A stretch of 45,237 bases of DNA, taken from an uncultured Kiritimatiellota bacterium (GTDB lineage Bacteria; Verrucomicrobiota; Kiritimatiellia; RFP12; DVOR01). The stretch's first letter is position 1, and the number at the start of each line of letters is the position of its first letter. Below the pieces are notes generated by a model. That model was not told where the DNA came from. It worked only from the letters and a program-made list of their open reading frames with translations, and did no database searches. The DNA is taken from the NCBI GenBank assembly GCA_944391065.1, contig CALXSH010000011.1, forward strand, positions 1-45,237, written 5' to 3'. Below are positions 1 to 7,932 of the stretch, in pieces. Both the position numbers and the translations under genes were made by a program.

Positions 1-99
1 CATTTACCCCTTCACGAATACCTCACAACGATGGTCTTGCTCGGTTGACTGCCACGGACTTTTACGGATGCCCCGCTTTTCGCGTATAAAGGGGAAAAA
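1..99 (-). other. Leader region of the next gene beyond the window edge
   Basis: This stretch lies downstream of the rhomboid gene. Read on the minus strand it ends with ATG at positions 3-1, preceded by GAAGGGG at a spacing of about three bases, so it is probably the leader of a gene that starts at the very edge of the window. A TATACG hexamer near 85-90 could be a -10 element, but no convincing -35 accompanies it. No strong rho-independent terminator for the rhomboid gene was found; the short CCCC/GGGG pairing around 72-95 is too weak to call. Confidence 0.3.
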
Positions 100-720
100 T
101 CAGAAGCGGCGGCCGGCGAGAGCGCCCCAGACGAGGCCGGCGAGGAAGCCGCCGAGGTGGGCGCCGTAAGCGGTGGTGAGGGGCCAGAAGGCCGCTTCGG
201 AGGCGATGAGGAGCAGGATGAGGGGGATGAGCTGCCAGGCACGGACGGGGAGGGGGAGGAGGAGGACCCAGAGGGTGAGGCGGCAGCAGGGAGCGAGGGT
301 TGCGGCAGCGCCGAGGCACCCGGCCAGAATGCCGGAGGCGCCGACGCAGGCCATCCGCGCATTGAGGCGCGGATCAAGGCCGATGCTGAGCAGGAACCCG
401 AGAGCGCCGGCCAGCGCGGCGAGGAGGAAGAGGCGGAGGACGGCGGCGGTGCCGAGAAGGCGCTCCAGGGCGATGCCGGTGACGAGGAGGCCGAAGGCAT
501 TGGCAATCAGATGGAGCCAGCTGCCGTGAAGGAAGGCATAGGTGACGGTCTGCCAGAGGGCGCCCTCACGCAGGCCCTCGGCGGTGAGGGCAAAGAGGGC
601 CCGGAAGGCGCCGCCTCCGGCGGGCGCGGCCAGGCCGGCAAGAAAGACAAAAAAAGAGGCGACAACGACCGTGAGGGTCGCTGCCGCGGAAACGTTGTTG
701 CCGGAGTCCCGCAGAATCAC
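100..720 (-). CDS. Rhomboid-family intramembrane serine protease
   Basis: Predicted polytopic inner-membrane protease of 206 aa that would cleave transmembrane segments of other membrane proteins. About six hydrophobic segments are visible. Family signatures present are the HGSWLHLIANAFGL segment (His65, His70, Asn74), the nucleophile motif GASG with Ser129, and the catalytic His188 in AYGAHLGGFLAG, so the Ser-His dyad is intact. The start is GTG at 720-718, overlapping the stop of the upstream 79-aa gene as GTGA, which argues for translational coupling. The length is normal for a bacterial rhomboid lacking extra domains. The substrate cannot be told from sequence. The family call is firm; any role linked to neighbours is unknown. 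Confidence 0.9.
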   Translation of the reverse strand: MILRDSGNNVSAAATLTVVVASFFVFLAGLAAPAGGGAFRALFALTAEGLREGALWQTVTYAFLHGSWLHLIANAFGLLVTGIALERLLGTAAVLRLFLLAALAGALGFLLSIGLDPRLNARMACVGASGILAGCLGAAATLAPCCRLTLWVLLLPLPVRAWQLIPLILLLIASEAAFWPLTTAYGAHLGGFLAGLVWGALAGRRF

Positions 721-956
721 ATCGTCAGGGCTTCGATGACGGTCTTGCCGAGATAGGTCGCATAGACCTGCATATCCCCATAGAGGACGTAGAGAAGGGC
801 AAGGGAGAGCGCGAAGGCGACGACGGCACCGCCGAGGCCGACCCAGTCGGTCTTGCCGGGGACAGAGGGCTTCTTGGCCTTCTTCTGCTTCTTTTCGTTG
901 GCCTCTTCGGCGGGGTTGCGCAGGCGCGCGGCAATGAAGGGTTTCTTGTCTGCCAT
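717..956 (-). CDS. Small single-pass membrane protein, unknown function
   Basis: Encodes 79 aa. The N-terminal 38 residues are lysine- and glutamate-rich (a run such as NEKKQKKAKKP), followed by one hydrophobic segment at about residues 40-60 and a short tail. It looks like a single-pass inner-membrane protein with a basic cytoplasmic N-terminus. The start is ATG with AAGGAG upstream at a good distance. Its stop overlaps the rhomboid start, so the two form an operon under the promoter at 983-1011. No family is recognised. A regulatory or adaptor role toward the rhomboid is possible but rests only on coupling. Confidence 0.7.
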   Translation of the reverse strand: MADKKPFIAARLRNPAEEANEKKQKKAKKPSVPGKTDWVGLGGAVVAFALSLALLYVLYGDMQVYATYLGKTVIEALTM

Positions 957-982
957 GGGCTTAGCTCCTTAGGATGAGAGAC

Positions 983-1011
983 AGTATACACGGACGGGCG
1001 GCGGGATGCAA
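983..1011 (-). promoter_or_regulatory. Sigma70-type promoter of the small membrane protein-rhomboid operon
   Basis: On the minus strand a TTGCAT -35 (1011-1006) is separated by 17 bases from a TATACT -10 (988-983). The -35 lies only a few bases beyond the pdxB stop codon. The expected start of transcription leaves a leader of about 20 bases containing AAGGAG before the ATG at 956. The same TTGCAT hexamer and 17-base spacer recur in front of pdxB, which strengthens the call. Confidence 0.65.
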
Positions 1012-1014
1012 CCT

Positions 1015-2172
1015 TTAACCCTCCTCGCGAAGTTTGAATCCGATGCCGGCGATTTTGGCCTTGAGCGCAGGCGTGCCGTGCTGGACGCCAACCTCGGTGG
1101 CGCAGAACTGGCGGCGGTAGGGATAGGTGCGGCGGAGGGCATTGAAGGCCTGCACGCGCGCGGCGGGTTCGAGATGGAAGGTGTCCTGGAAACGCAGATG
1201 GTCGGCGACAATCATGGAGATTTTCTGCGTGAGGAACCAGAGGACCTCTTCGTCGCTCTTGCCGTGGGCGTCAATCTCGATGTGGGGATAGACGGGCGGC
1301 GGGAGCATGGGCGTGAGGGCGGGACGCTTGCCGAAGTAGTTGCAAGCGGCGTTGTAGACCGAGACGGTGCCATTGACCTTGCCCTCATAGGAGTGACCGG
1401 CGAGGTGCGGGGTCGCGAGAAAGACGAGGTCGGCGAGTTCGGCATTGTAGAGCGGCTCATCCTCCCAGACGTCAATGATAGCATCGGAGAGGCGCCCTGA
1501 ACGGAGGGCGGCGATAACGGCGGGGGTGTCACAGACGGCGCCGCGGGCCATGTTGACGAGGACGGCGCCGTAGCGGGTGCCCTCGAGCGCGGCGGCGTCG
1601 ATCATGTGGAAGGTGGGATACGGGCCGTCGGCGGTGAGGGGAACGAAAGGGACGATGAAGTCGGCCTCGGCGAGGACCTCCTGCATGGGCCGGAACCCCT
1701 GGGCGTCGTGGTCATGGACATTGTCCCTGCGGGGCGGGTCGCAGCAAAGGACGCGCATGGCCATGGCTTCGCAGCGGCTGCGGATCATGGAGCCGATCCA
1801 GCCCACGCCGATGAGGGCGACGGTCTTGCCGGCGAGGGTGATACCGCGCATGTGGGCGTATTCGAGCAGGGCGGCAATGCAGTAATCGGCGACGCTCTCG
1901 CCGTTGGCGCGGGGGGCGTGGACCCAACGGATGCCGGCCTTGGCGAGCCAAGCCTTGTCGAGATTGTCTGTACCGCTGATGGCCGCGCCGACGAAACGGA
2001 CGGGGGTGCCGCCGAGGAGATCCTCATTGACCTTGGTGTCGCGGACGATGAGCATATCGGTTTCGGCGAGGTCTTCTTTGCGGAGGCGGACGCCGTTGAC
2101 AAGCGTCACGGGGCCGAGCGTTCCGAACAGCGTACGCCCAAGCGGCATATTTTTGTCACAGCAGATTCTCAT
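1015..2172 (-). CDS. pdxB: Erythronate-4-phosphate dehydrogenase
   Basis: NAD-dependent oxidation of 4-phosphoerythronate to 2-oxo-3-hydroxy-4-phosphobutanoate, the second step of the DXP-dependent pyridoxal phosphate pathway. The 385-aa protein has the D-2-hydroxyacid dehydrogenase fold with the dinucleotide motif GVGWIG at residues 122-127. Catalytic Arg (NMARGAV), Glu (DVWEDEP) and His (TPHLAGHSYEGK) are all in place; the last motif, followed by NGT, is characteristic of PdxB rather than of other family members. The C-terminal region matches the PdxB dimerisation domain in position and length. The ATG at 2172 is preferred to a start nine codons upstream because it has AAAGGAG at a good spacing and lies downstream of the promoter. 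It is monocistronic as far as the sequence shows. No other pdx gene is nearby. Confidence 0.93.
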   Translation of the reverse strand: MRICCDKNMPLGRTLFGTLGPVTLVNGVRLRKEDLAETDMLIVRDTKVNEDLLGGTPVRFVGAAISGTDNLDKAWLAKAGIRWVHAPRANGESVADYCIAALLEYAHMRGITLAGKTVALIGVGWIGSMIRSRCEAMAMRVLCCDPPRRDNVHDHDAQGFRPMQEVLAEADFIVPFVPLTADGPYPTFHMIDAAALEGTRYGAVLVNMARGAVCDTPAVIAALRSGRLSDAIIDVWEDEPLYNAELADLVFLATPHLAGHSYEGKVNGTVSVYNAACNYFGKRPALTPMLPPPVYPHIEIDAHGKSDEEVLWFLTQKISMIVADHLRFQDTFHLEPAARVQAFNALRRTYPYRRQFCATEVGVQHGTPALKAKIAGIGFKLREEG

Positions 2173-2199
2173 CGGACTCACTCCTTTATCTTCGCACAC

Positions 2200-2228
2200 A
2201 GTCTATCCGAAACCGGCGGGAGATGCAA
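2200..2228 (-). promoter_or_regulatory. Promoter of pdxB
   Basis: Minus-strand TTGCAT (2228-2223), a 17-base spacer, then TAGACT (2205-2200). The pdxB ATG lies about 28 bases downstream with an AAAGGAG site in between. The -35 sits essentially at the end of the preceding operon, whose last stop codon is at 2233. Confidence 0.6.
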
Positions 2229-2232
2229 GCGG

Positions 2233-3105
2233 TCAGCGCTCGTTGCGTGCTTTTTCCTTCATTTCCTCGTTCTTCCGGACGATGGAATCGAGGTCCCCGC
2301 GCAGGCCGTTGAGGCGCGCGGTGTCGGCCGTGGAGGGGTCGAGCAGATCGAGGCGGGAGCGCTGGACGAAATCATTGGGCAGGGACCAGAAGACGTTTCG
2401 GACATAGTACTCAGGCGTGGCGCGGTGGAGGGTGGTAATCTCACCGTTGTCGGCGATGTTGAGACGGGGCTCCATGAGGTTGAGGAAGGCGCCGAGCTTG
2501 ACGGTGGGGAACCAGCGGCCGTCGGGGGTGTCACGGACACGCATGAAGAGGCAGTCGACGTGGTCCCGGGGCCACCGGACGACGGTGATGTGGCGCTGGC
2601 GCGCGGGGTCCTTGGCGAAGAGCTGCGTGCCCTCGGCGATGACGTAGCCGGGAACAATCTCGACGGAGTAGACCGTCGTATTGTAGCGACGGCCGCCGTA
2701 GATGGCGCCGAAGGTGACGTTATAACGGCCCTCGCCGTAGATGTTGGCATTCCGCGAAAGGTCAAAGGAGAAGATACACTGTTCGTTGGGCTTCAGGGTC
2801 AGGGGCGCGGGGACGACGCCGCGGCCGGGGAAGGCGAGATTGCGGCGGACGGAGTCATTGGCGCGCCAGACGCTGATGGTGGCGGCAGGGCGCTCGCCGG
2901 CGCCGAGGATGACCTCGGAGGACATATTGTTGCGGATCAGCACGCGGACGGGCACGGGTTCGCCCACGATGTAACTGGTGGAGGCGAACTCAATGCCGAC
3001 GGAGAGCGGGTCAAGGTGTGTCGTGCGCGGAGCGGCGGAAAGCGCCGTGGCCGCGCTCAGCACGAGCGCGGCCGCAAGCGGACGGAAGCGAAGAAGACGC
3101 AGCAT
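2233..3105 (-). CDS. Exported protein of unknown function, last gene of symporter operon
   Basis: Encodes 290 aa with a clear Sec signal peptide (MLRLLRFRPLAAALVLSA, cleavage near the following SAAP). The mature part begins with a beta-rich region (about residues 30-150) with alternating hydrophobic residues, resembling a periplasmic immunoglobulin-like or carrier domain. The C-terminal third is more helical and ends in a charged segment (KNEEMKEKARNER). No family is recognised. The start is ATG at 3105, two bases after the symporter stop (TGATCATG); a longer in-frame extension upstream overlaps the symporter and lacks a ribosome site. Position suggests a partner of the kelch-symporter protein, but that is inference. 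Confidence 0.7.
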   Translation of the reverse strand: MLRLLRFRPLAAALVLSAATALSAAPRTTHLDPLSVGIEFASTSYIVGEPVPVRVLIRNNMSSEVILGAGERPAATISVWRANDSVRRNLAFPGRGVVPAPLTLKPNEQCIFSFDLSRNANIYGEGRYNVTFGAIYGGRRYNTTVYSVEIVPGYVIAEGTQLFAKDPARQRHITVVRWPRDHVDCLFMRVRDTPDGRWFPTVKLGAFLNLMEPRLNIADNGEITTLHRATPEYYVRNVFWSLPNDFVQRSRLDLLDPSTADTARLNGLRGDLDSIVRKNEEMKEKARNER

Positions 3106-3107
3106 GA

Positions 3108-5756
3108 TCAGGCTTTTTCCTCTGTAGGTTTGGAAAAGTGGGTCAGGCCGACGGTGGACCGACGGTTGGGGATGAACCAGGAGAGCACCAGGGCCACGAC
3201 GACGCAGACCGCCAGGCCGATGCCGCCGTAGACGAAGGGATGGGGTTTCCACGCCGCCAGGGCCGAACCGGCCGGGATGAGGTCGAGGCCGTAGCAGACG
3301 ATGTAATTGGCAATCAGACCGATGACGGCCGGAACGCCGCCGACGCGCGGCATGAAGATACCCATGAAGAAGAGGGCCGTCAGACCGGCGGTGAGGACGG
3401 CGATGAACTTCTGGAAGGCGTCAAAGAGCGACCGGTTGTCGACCTGCGCCAGCACAAGGGCCGCGACGATGCCGAGCACGCCGATGACGATGACGCAGAT
3501 GCGGCCGCACCGAACCTGCTGGGGCCCCGTCATGGTGGGACGGAAGCGCAGGACGAAGTCGGTGGTGATGGCGGTGGAGGACGAGGTGATGTTGGCCGAG
3601 AGCGTGGAAATCGTCGCGGCAAAGATGGCGGCGATGACCAGGCCGGCAACCACCGGATGCAGCTCAATGGCCATGAAGAGCGGGAAGACGGAGTCGCTCT
3701 TGGGCATGGTCACGTCCATCAGCTCGGGATGGCTGAAGTAGTGGGTGTAGAGGGCCGAGCCGATGGTGTAGAAGATGACGGAGGCGAGGACGGAGAGCAC
3801 GCCGTTGAACCAGATGGAATTGGCAGCCTTCTTCTCGTTGGTGCAGGCGATGTAGCGCTGGACGACGCACTGGTCGCTGGTGTACGAGGAGAGGTTGCTC
3901 ACCAGGCCCTGGATGACGACGACCCAGAAGACCGGCTCCTTCATCAGGAAGCGAAAATCGAGGACGCGCAGCTTGTCGGCCCGACCGGAGATTTCGAGGA
4001 AGCCGCCGAAACCGCCGTCGGTGGCGTTGAGCAGGACGATCATCACGGTCACCGCGCCGCCGATCAGGATGAGACCCTGGACGAAGTCACTCCAGATAAC
4101 GGCGTCAAGACCGCCGAGGCAGCAGTAGATGACGGTGGCGACGCCACAGATGAGGATGCAGAGATTGACATCGATGCCGGTGACGGCATTGAGTGCGATG
4201 GCCGGGAGCAGGGTCACGACGGCCACTCGGCAGACCATAAAGATGTTGAAGACACCGGAGCCGAAGAGACGGACGGCGAGGTTGAAGCGCTTCTCAAGGT
4301 ACTCGTAGGCGCTGGTGATGTTGAGGCGGCAGAAGAAGGGCAGGTAGAAGTAGATGGCGATCGGCGCGAGGATGAAGATGCAGATGACCATCGGGAAGTA
4401 GCGCCAGTCGGAGATGTAGGTCATCGTCGGGATGGAAATGAAGGTGATGGAGCTGAGCATCGTGGCAAAGATACTCATGCCGGCGACGTACCAGGGAATG
4501 CTCTTGCCGCCGCGGAAGTAGCTGTCGGCGGTCTTTTCGCGCAGGATGAAAATCAGCGCCAGGCCGACCATGGCCAGGAAATAGACGCCGATGACGGCCC
4601 AGGAGACCCAGGAGAAGGCCCAGCCCTGACGGGTAAAGGTGACCACCTGGGTATCGGCGGTGCGGACGCGCGGACGGGTCTCGCCGCCGCTGACGATCAG
4701 ACGGGGCTCGCTCTTGAGGTTGCCGAGCTTATGGCTGTAGACGGCAACCGCGGCGCCGCAGCGGGGCGAGAGACCTTCGGGGAGTTCGGCATAGGGGGTC
4801 CAGCGGCCGGTCACGGCGTGGTAGGCGTAGACGGTACGGTTCCACTCGAAGGCCTCGGCCGGGCCCTGCATGAAGGCCTGCTGGGCTTCGGGAGTCATGC
4901 GGTTGACGCGGTCCCAGACGGGGCCGCTGTAACCGCCTATGAGCAGGACATGCTGGTCGCCGATGGGCGTGAAGGCCGCGCCGATGGTCGCGGCGGGGGC
5001 GTCCTCAAGCTTCACCCAGGCGTAGTTGCCGTCGAAGCCCTTGCGGTAGGCGTAGCCGTCGTAGAGGGCGACGGGCTTATTGTCGGAGGGGGAGACGGCG
5101 GTGCCGCCGTAGACGATGAGTTCGAGAGCCTTCTGGTCGCCGTTCTGACGGGCGGCGACGGCCTGCGAGCGCGGCAGGCCGGGAAGTTCGGGAAGTTCGC
5201 CCCAGACCCAGGCACCGTCACGGCCGCGGGTGAGGGTCATGGCCTTGGCGGTGGGCCGGCCGTTGAGGAGGCCGCCGACAAAGACAGCGCCGTCGCCCCA
5301 CGGGGCGGCGGCGGTCATGGTGAGGGTGCCGTAAGGACAGTCGGGAAGGGCCTCGACCCGGCCTTCGGCATCAATGGTAAAGGCCTTGGCGGAGGCGCTC
5401 TTGCCGTCGGTGCCGCCGACGCAGACAAGCTTGGTGACCGCCTTGCCGTCCTCGCGCCAGGTGACGGAGACCGCGCCGCCCTCGGCAAGCGCCTGAGGCA
5501 GGTCGGCATCGAGGGTCTTCCAGGTGGCCGATTCGGTATCGAAGAGGCGGATGTCGGCGGTGTAGGTCTTGGTGCCGTTGACGAAATCGGAGCCGCCGGC
5601 GACGACGAAGCCCTCGTCGTCGATCATGCCGGCAAAGGGACGGGCCGTGGCCGCGGGGGCGTCAGGGGCCTTGGACCAGTTGAAGGCAATCGGGGCGGCC
5701 TGAAGCCCCAGGGCGAAGGCAGCCAGTGAGGCCAGCAGCGGAATACGGGTGATCAT
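3108..5756 (-). CDS. Kelch/mutarotase-like beta-propeller fused to a sodium:solute symporter
   Basis: An 882-aa two-domain membrane protein. Residues 1-19 form a signal sequence. Residues of roughly 25-375 form a six-bladed kelch-type propeller with repeated G-G pairs (VVAGGSDF, VGGTDG, VYGGTA, LIGGYSG, VSGGETR), like the cyclically permuted NanM/YjhT mutarotases of sialic-acid use. From about residue 383 the protein is a complete SSS-family transporter of about 12-13 hydrophobic segments, including the family-typical GGLDAVIWSDFVQGLIL stretch. The simplest model is a periplasmic sugar-binding or mutarotase domain tethered to a Na+-driven sugar transporter; sialic acid is a candidate substrate by family analogy only. 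The ATG at 5756 follows AAAGGAG located in the end of the upstream gene, three bases after its stop. Confidence 0.88.
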   Translation of the reverse strand: MITRIPLLASLAAFALGLQAAPIAFNWSKAPDAPAATARPFAGMIDDEGFVVAGGSDFVNGTKTYTADIRLFDTESATWKTLDADLPQALAEGGAVSVTWREDGKAVTKLVCVGGTDGKSASAKAFTIDAEGRVEALPDCPYGTLTMTAAAPWGDGAVFVGGLLNGRPTAKAMTLTRGRDGAWVWGELPELPGLPRSQAVAARQNGDQKALELIVYGGTAVSPSDNKPVALYDGYAYRKGFDGNYAWVKLEDAPAATIGAAFTPIGDQHVLLIGGYSGPVWDRVNRMTPEAQQAFMQGPAEAFEWNRTVYAYHAVTGRWTPYAELPEGLSPRCGAAVAVYSHKLGNLKSEPRLIVSGGETRPRVRTADTQVVTFTRQGWAFSWVSWAVIGVYFLAMVGLALIFILREKTADSYFRGGKSIPWYVAGMSIFATMLSSITFISIPTMTYISDWRYFPMVICIFILAPIAIYFYLPFFCRLNITSAYEYLEKRFNLAVRLFGSGVFNIFMVCRVAVVTLLPAIALNAVTGIDVNLCILICGVATVIYCCLGGLDAVIWSDFVQGLILIGGAVTVMIVLLNATDGGFGGFLEISGRADKLRVLDFRFLMKEPVFWVVVIQGLVSNLSSYTSDQCVVQRYIACTNEKKAANSIWFNGVLSVLASVIFYTIGSALYTHYFSHPELMDVTMPKSDSVFPLFMAIELHPVVAGLVIAAIFAATISTLSANITSSSTAITTDFVLRFRPTMTGPQQVRCGRICVIVIGVLGIVAALVLAQVDNRSLFDAFQKFIAVLTAGLTALFFMGIFMPRVGGVPAVIGLIANYIVCYGLDLIPAGSALAAWKPHPFVYGGIGLAVCVVVALVLSWFIPNRRSTVGLTHFSKPTEEKA

Positions 5757-5759
5757 CGG

Positions 5760-6497
5760 TTATTCTCCTTTGTTCGGGGTTACGGCCGCCTTCAGGACGG
5801 TCAGGGCTTCGGGACGGCACAGCGGCGCCAGGGCATCCCAGGTCAGCGTTGTCTCGGGCATCCCGGCGGAGCCCGGCCCAACGGTGTACGGAGCAAACCG
5901 GAAGAGGAGGCCGGACCTCAGGGGCATAAAGTCAGGCAGGGCATCGCCGGTATCGTCAAAGGTTTCGGGGAGACGCGCGACGATGGCCGCGCGCAGGGCG
6001 GCGGGGTCGTCGGTAAGCCAGTCAAAGGACAGGACGCCGAAGGGTTCGCGACGGACGGTCAGGAAGCGGCCGCGCGCGTGGCACCCGGCCCCGCCCTCAT
6101 CCTCATAGCCGTCGTAAACGATGACGGCAAGGCCGTCGGTCAGGACAGGGAAGGCAAGGGAGGCGGAAAAGACGAGACGGCGGACGGATTCGCGTTCGCC
6201 CAGGGGACGCTCCTGCGCGGCCTTGGCGCGGGCGCGGATCCAGGGTTCGGCGGGCCCGTTGTCGCCGCCGGTGACCTGCGCGTCGGCCAGGGCGCGGAGA
6301 CGGGCGAGTGCGTCGGCGGACCAGCCCTCCGCGGCAATGGGATAGCTCAGGGCCCACGTGACATCGAGCGCAGTATCGGGCTCCTCGACGCGGATCGCGC
6401 CGCCGGATGCGGTCATGGAGGAGGTGTAAGCGGGGGAGGCCGTGCTCAGCAGGCACGCGGCCAGGGCGGCCGGAAGGGCTGTCGGGAACATTTTCAT
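5760..6497 (-). CDS. Exported DUF3298-type protein
   Basis: A 245-aa protein with an N-terminal signal peptide (about residues 1-22, cleavage near ASPA). The C-terminal half carries the pattern of the DUF3298 domain found at the C-terminus of RsiV/PdaC-like proteins: LPDFMPLRSGLLFRFAPYTV followed after a short linker by a TLTWDAL segment. The middle region (about 100-165) is the variable part that precedes this domain, often annotated DUF4163. DUF3298 domains occur in anti-sigma and cell-envelope proteins and can bind lysozyme in RsiV; no such role is shown here. The ATG at 6497 overlaps the dehydrogenase stop as ATGA, so translation is coupled. Confidence 0.7.
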   Translation of the reverse strand: MKMFPTALPAALAACLLSTASPAYTSSMTASGGAIRVEEPDTALDVTWALSYPIAAEGWSADALARLRALADAQVTGGDNGPAEPWIRARAKAAQERPLGERESVRRLVFSASLAFPVLTDGLAVIVYDGYEDEGGAGCHARGRFLTVRREPFGVLSFDWLTDDPAALRAAIVARLPETFDDTGDALPDFMPLRSGLLFRFAPYTVGPGSAGMPETTLTWDALAPLCRPEALTVLKAAVTPNKGE

Positions 6498-7165
6498 GGA
6501 AGCGGAATCCTTTCGAAGAGTGCGCGCGGCATCAGCTTCAGCAGCCAGGCGACCAAACGCCAGCGGGGCGTCACGTAACCCACCGCCCGGCCGCTCTTCA
6601 CGGTCTTTAGTATAGCGAAAGCAGCGGCCTTTGGCGAACACCGCCAGACGGCCGAGGCCTGCCCCATGGCCGTATCGACGAAGCCGGGCAGAAGGGTCAC
6701 GTAGCGGCAGGGAAAGCGGCCGTGACGGGCCTTGCGGCGATAGCCCTCCATCGCGTTGATCATGTAGGCCTTGGAAGCGGAGTACCCATTGGTATCCTCC
6801 AGACCGCGAAGGCCGGCGATGCTGGCGGTGGCGACGAAGAGACGGGCATGGGTCAGAGCCCATTGGGCGGCGCGCTCAAATCCGAGCACATTCACGGCGA
6901 CGGCGCGTTCGGTGCGCTCCGGGTCGGGCATGGGGGTGCGTTCGCCGTAGCCGGCGTTGTAGAAGACGGCATCCGCGCCGACGTCCGTGAGCCGCTCGGC
7001 CAAATCGGGCGCCGTCGCGTCAAGCACCAGCGTCTCGCCGCCCAGGGCGTCGAGAAGGTCCTTCCGCCGTCCGGCGGCGACGGTGGGCACGCCGCGCTCG
7101 CGCAGGGCCTCGGTCAGCGCCCGCCCGATGCCGGAGGTCGCGCCGATGACCAATGCCTTCCCCAT
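6494..7165 (-). CDS. Short-chain dehydrogenase/reductase
   Basis: A 223-aa classical SDR using NAD(P)H as cofactor. Visible motifs are the Rossmann glycine motif GATSGIG at about residues 7-13, the structural NAG in YNAGYG, the catalytic Ser in VATASIAG and the YSASK catalytic Tyr/Lys. Arg residues after the first beta strands (GRRKD) favour NADP over NAD. The ATG at 7165 is chosen because it puts the first strand two residues after Met; a GTG three codons upstream is an alternative. It sits between the YccF protein and the DUF3298 gene in one operon. The substrate is not predictable; the family includes many carbonyl reductases. Confidence 0.88.
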   Translation of the reverse strand: MGKALVIGATSGIGRALTEALRERGVPTVAAGRRKDLLDALGGETLVLDATAPDLAERLTDVGADAVFYNAGYGERTPMPDPERTERAVAVNVLGFERAAQWALTHARLFVATASIAGLRGLEDTNGYSASKAYMINAMEGYRRKARHGRFPCRYVTLLPGFVDTAMGQASAVWRCSPKAAAFAILKTVKSGRAVGYVTPRWRLVAWLLKLMPRALFERIPLP

Positions 7166-7186
7166 CCCGCGCACCGCCCGCCGCCG

Positions 7187-7603
7187 TCAGATCCGCAGCT
7201 TACGCGCGAGTTTCAGCGCGTCGCCGGAGACCACCCGCTTCCCCAGGGGATTGAACGCGGCCTTCGCCAGCCTGAAATAGGCCAGCCCGAAGGGAATGCC
7301 GATGACCGTGACGCACATCAGCGCCCCCATCACCGCACAGGCCGTGGTGATCCAGATGCCGAAAAGCAAGATCCACACCAGCGAGAAAAGCGCCGTCCCG
7401 AAGATCCGCCTCTCGCCCACCTCCTCGGCATCCACCAGCTCCCGCCCGAAGGGCAGCAGGGCAAACTCCGCCACGCGGAAGCAGGCAATGCCGATTGGGA
7501 TGCCCACCACCGTAAGGCACCACAGACAGCCGACCGCCGCCCAGATTACGGCCAGCTCCAGGCCGCCGAAAAGAATCCACAGCAGATTTCCAAGACAGGA
7601 CAT
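7187..7603 (-). CDS. YccF-domain inner-membrane protein
   Basis: A 138-aa protein with two copies of the YccF-type membrane domain. The duplicated signature is visible as VVGIPIGIACFRVAEFALLP in the first half and VIGIPFGLAYFRLAKAAFNP in the second, each following a hydrophobic hairpin. Members of this family are small inner-membrane proteins with no established biochemical activity. The start MSCLGNLLW at 7603 has CGGAG at a spacing of seven bases; it is the first gene after the promoter at 7711-7740, leaving a leader of about 100 bases. It opens the operon that continues through the SDR, DUF3298 protein and symporter. Confidence 0.85.
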   Translation of the reverse strand: MSCLGNLLWILFGGLELAVIWAAVGCLWCLTVVGIPIGIACFRVAEFALLPFGRELVDAEEVGERRIFGTALFSLVWILLFGIWITTACAVMGALMCVTVIGIPFGLAYFRLAKAAFNPLGKRVVSGDALKLARKLRI

Positions 7604-7710
7604 GACAAAGCTCCGTTTCCAACCGCGTCCGCAGACCGTTCCTCCCCGGCAAAACGGCGGACGCGCTCCCCGGGCAGCCGGCCGCGCCCCTCGGGCGCAA
7701 CAACGGGAGC

Positions 7711-7740
7711 AGTCTACCCGTCCTAACGCCCCGCTGTCAA
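7711..7740 (-). promoter_or_regulatory. Strong sigma70-type promoter of the YccF-SDR-symporter operon
   Basis: Minus-strand TTGACA (7740-7735), a consensus -35, is separated by 18 bases from TAGACT (7716-7711). It is the best match to consensus in the window apart from the pyruvate formate-lyase promoter. About 100 bases of G/C-rich leader separate it from the yccF start codon. Confidence 0.7.
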
Positions 7741-7932
7741 CCCCGCCCGGGTTCTTCGCTGAGCGCGAAAAAATGCACAATTAAATGACGCACCCTTGAA
7801 GAGGAGAGGAAGTCCCCTCCCTCGCCCCCCGGGGGGCGACGCGCCGATCAGAATCAAGGCATGAAAAAGTCAGCCCAATGTGCGACAGTATGTGTGAACC
7901 AAAACAACCAAACGCACAAAGAGGCTGACAGG
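7741..7932. other. Left flank of the IS30 remnant, no gene seen
   Basis: Together with the leader of the yccF operon this forms a stretch of over 300 bases without a functional gene. It contains the 18-bp palindrome at 7822 and, at about 7791-7805, a TTAAATG...GCACC segment that partly matches the complement of 9289-9306. That match may be the remains of the terminal inverted repeats, but with mismatches and a gap it is not good enough to fix the element ends. Confidence 0.35.
7822..7839. repeat. Perfect 18-bp GC palindrome
   Basis: TCGCCCCCCGGGGGGCGA is a perfect palindrome with no spacer. It lies between the operon promoter and the IS30 remnant. No T-run follows on either strand, so it is not an ordinary terminator. 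It could be part of the insertion-sequence end or simply a GC-rich oddity. Confidence 0.45.

Noticed and set aside
62-319. Minus-strand frame beside the rhomboid gene
   Set aside because: Pro/Arg-rich translation in another frame of the rhomboid gene with no start signal.
3138-5729. Very long open frame on the plus strand opposite the kelch-symporter gene
   Set aside because: Its translation is Gly/Asp/Glu-rich low complexity, the mirror of a GC-rich gene; the minus-strand frame has clear domains, start and ribosome site.
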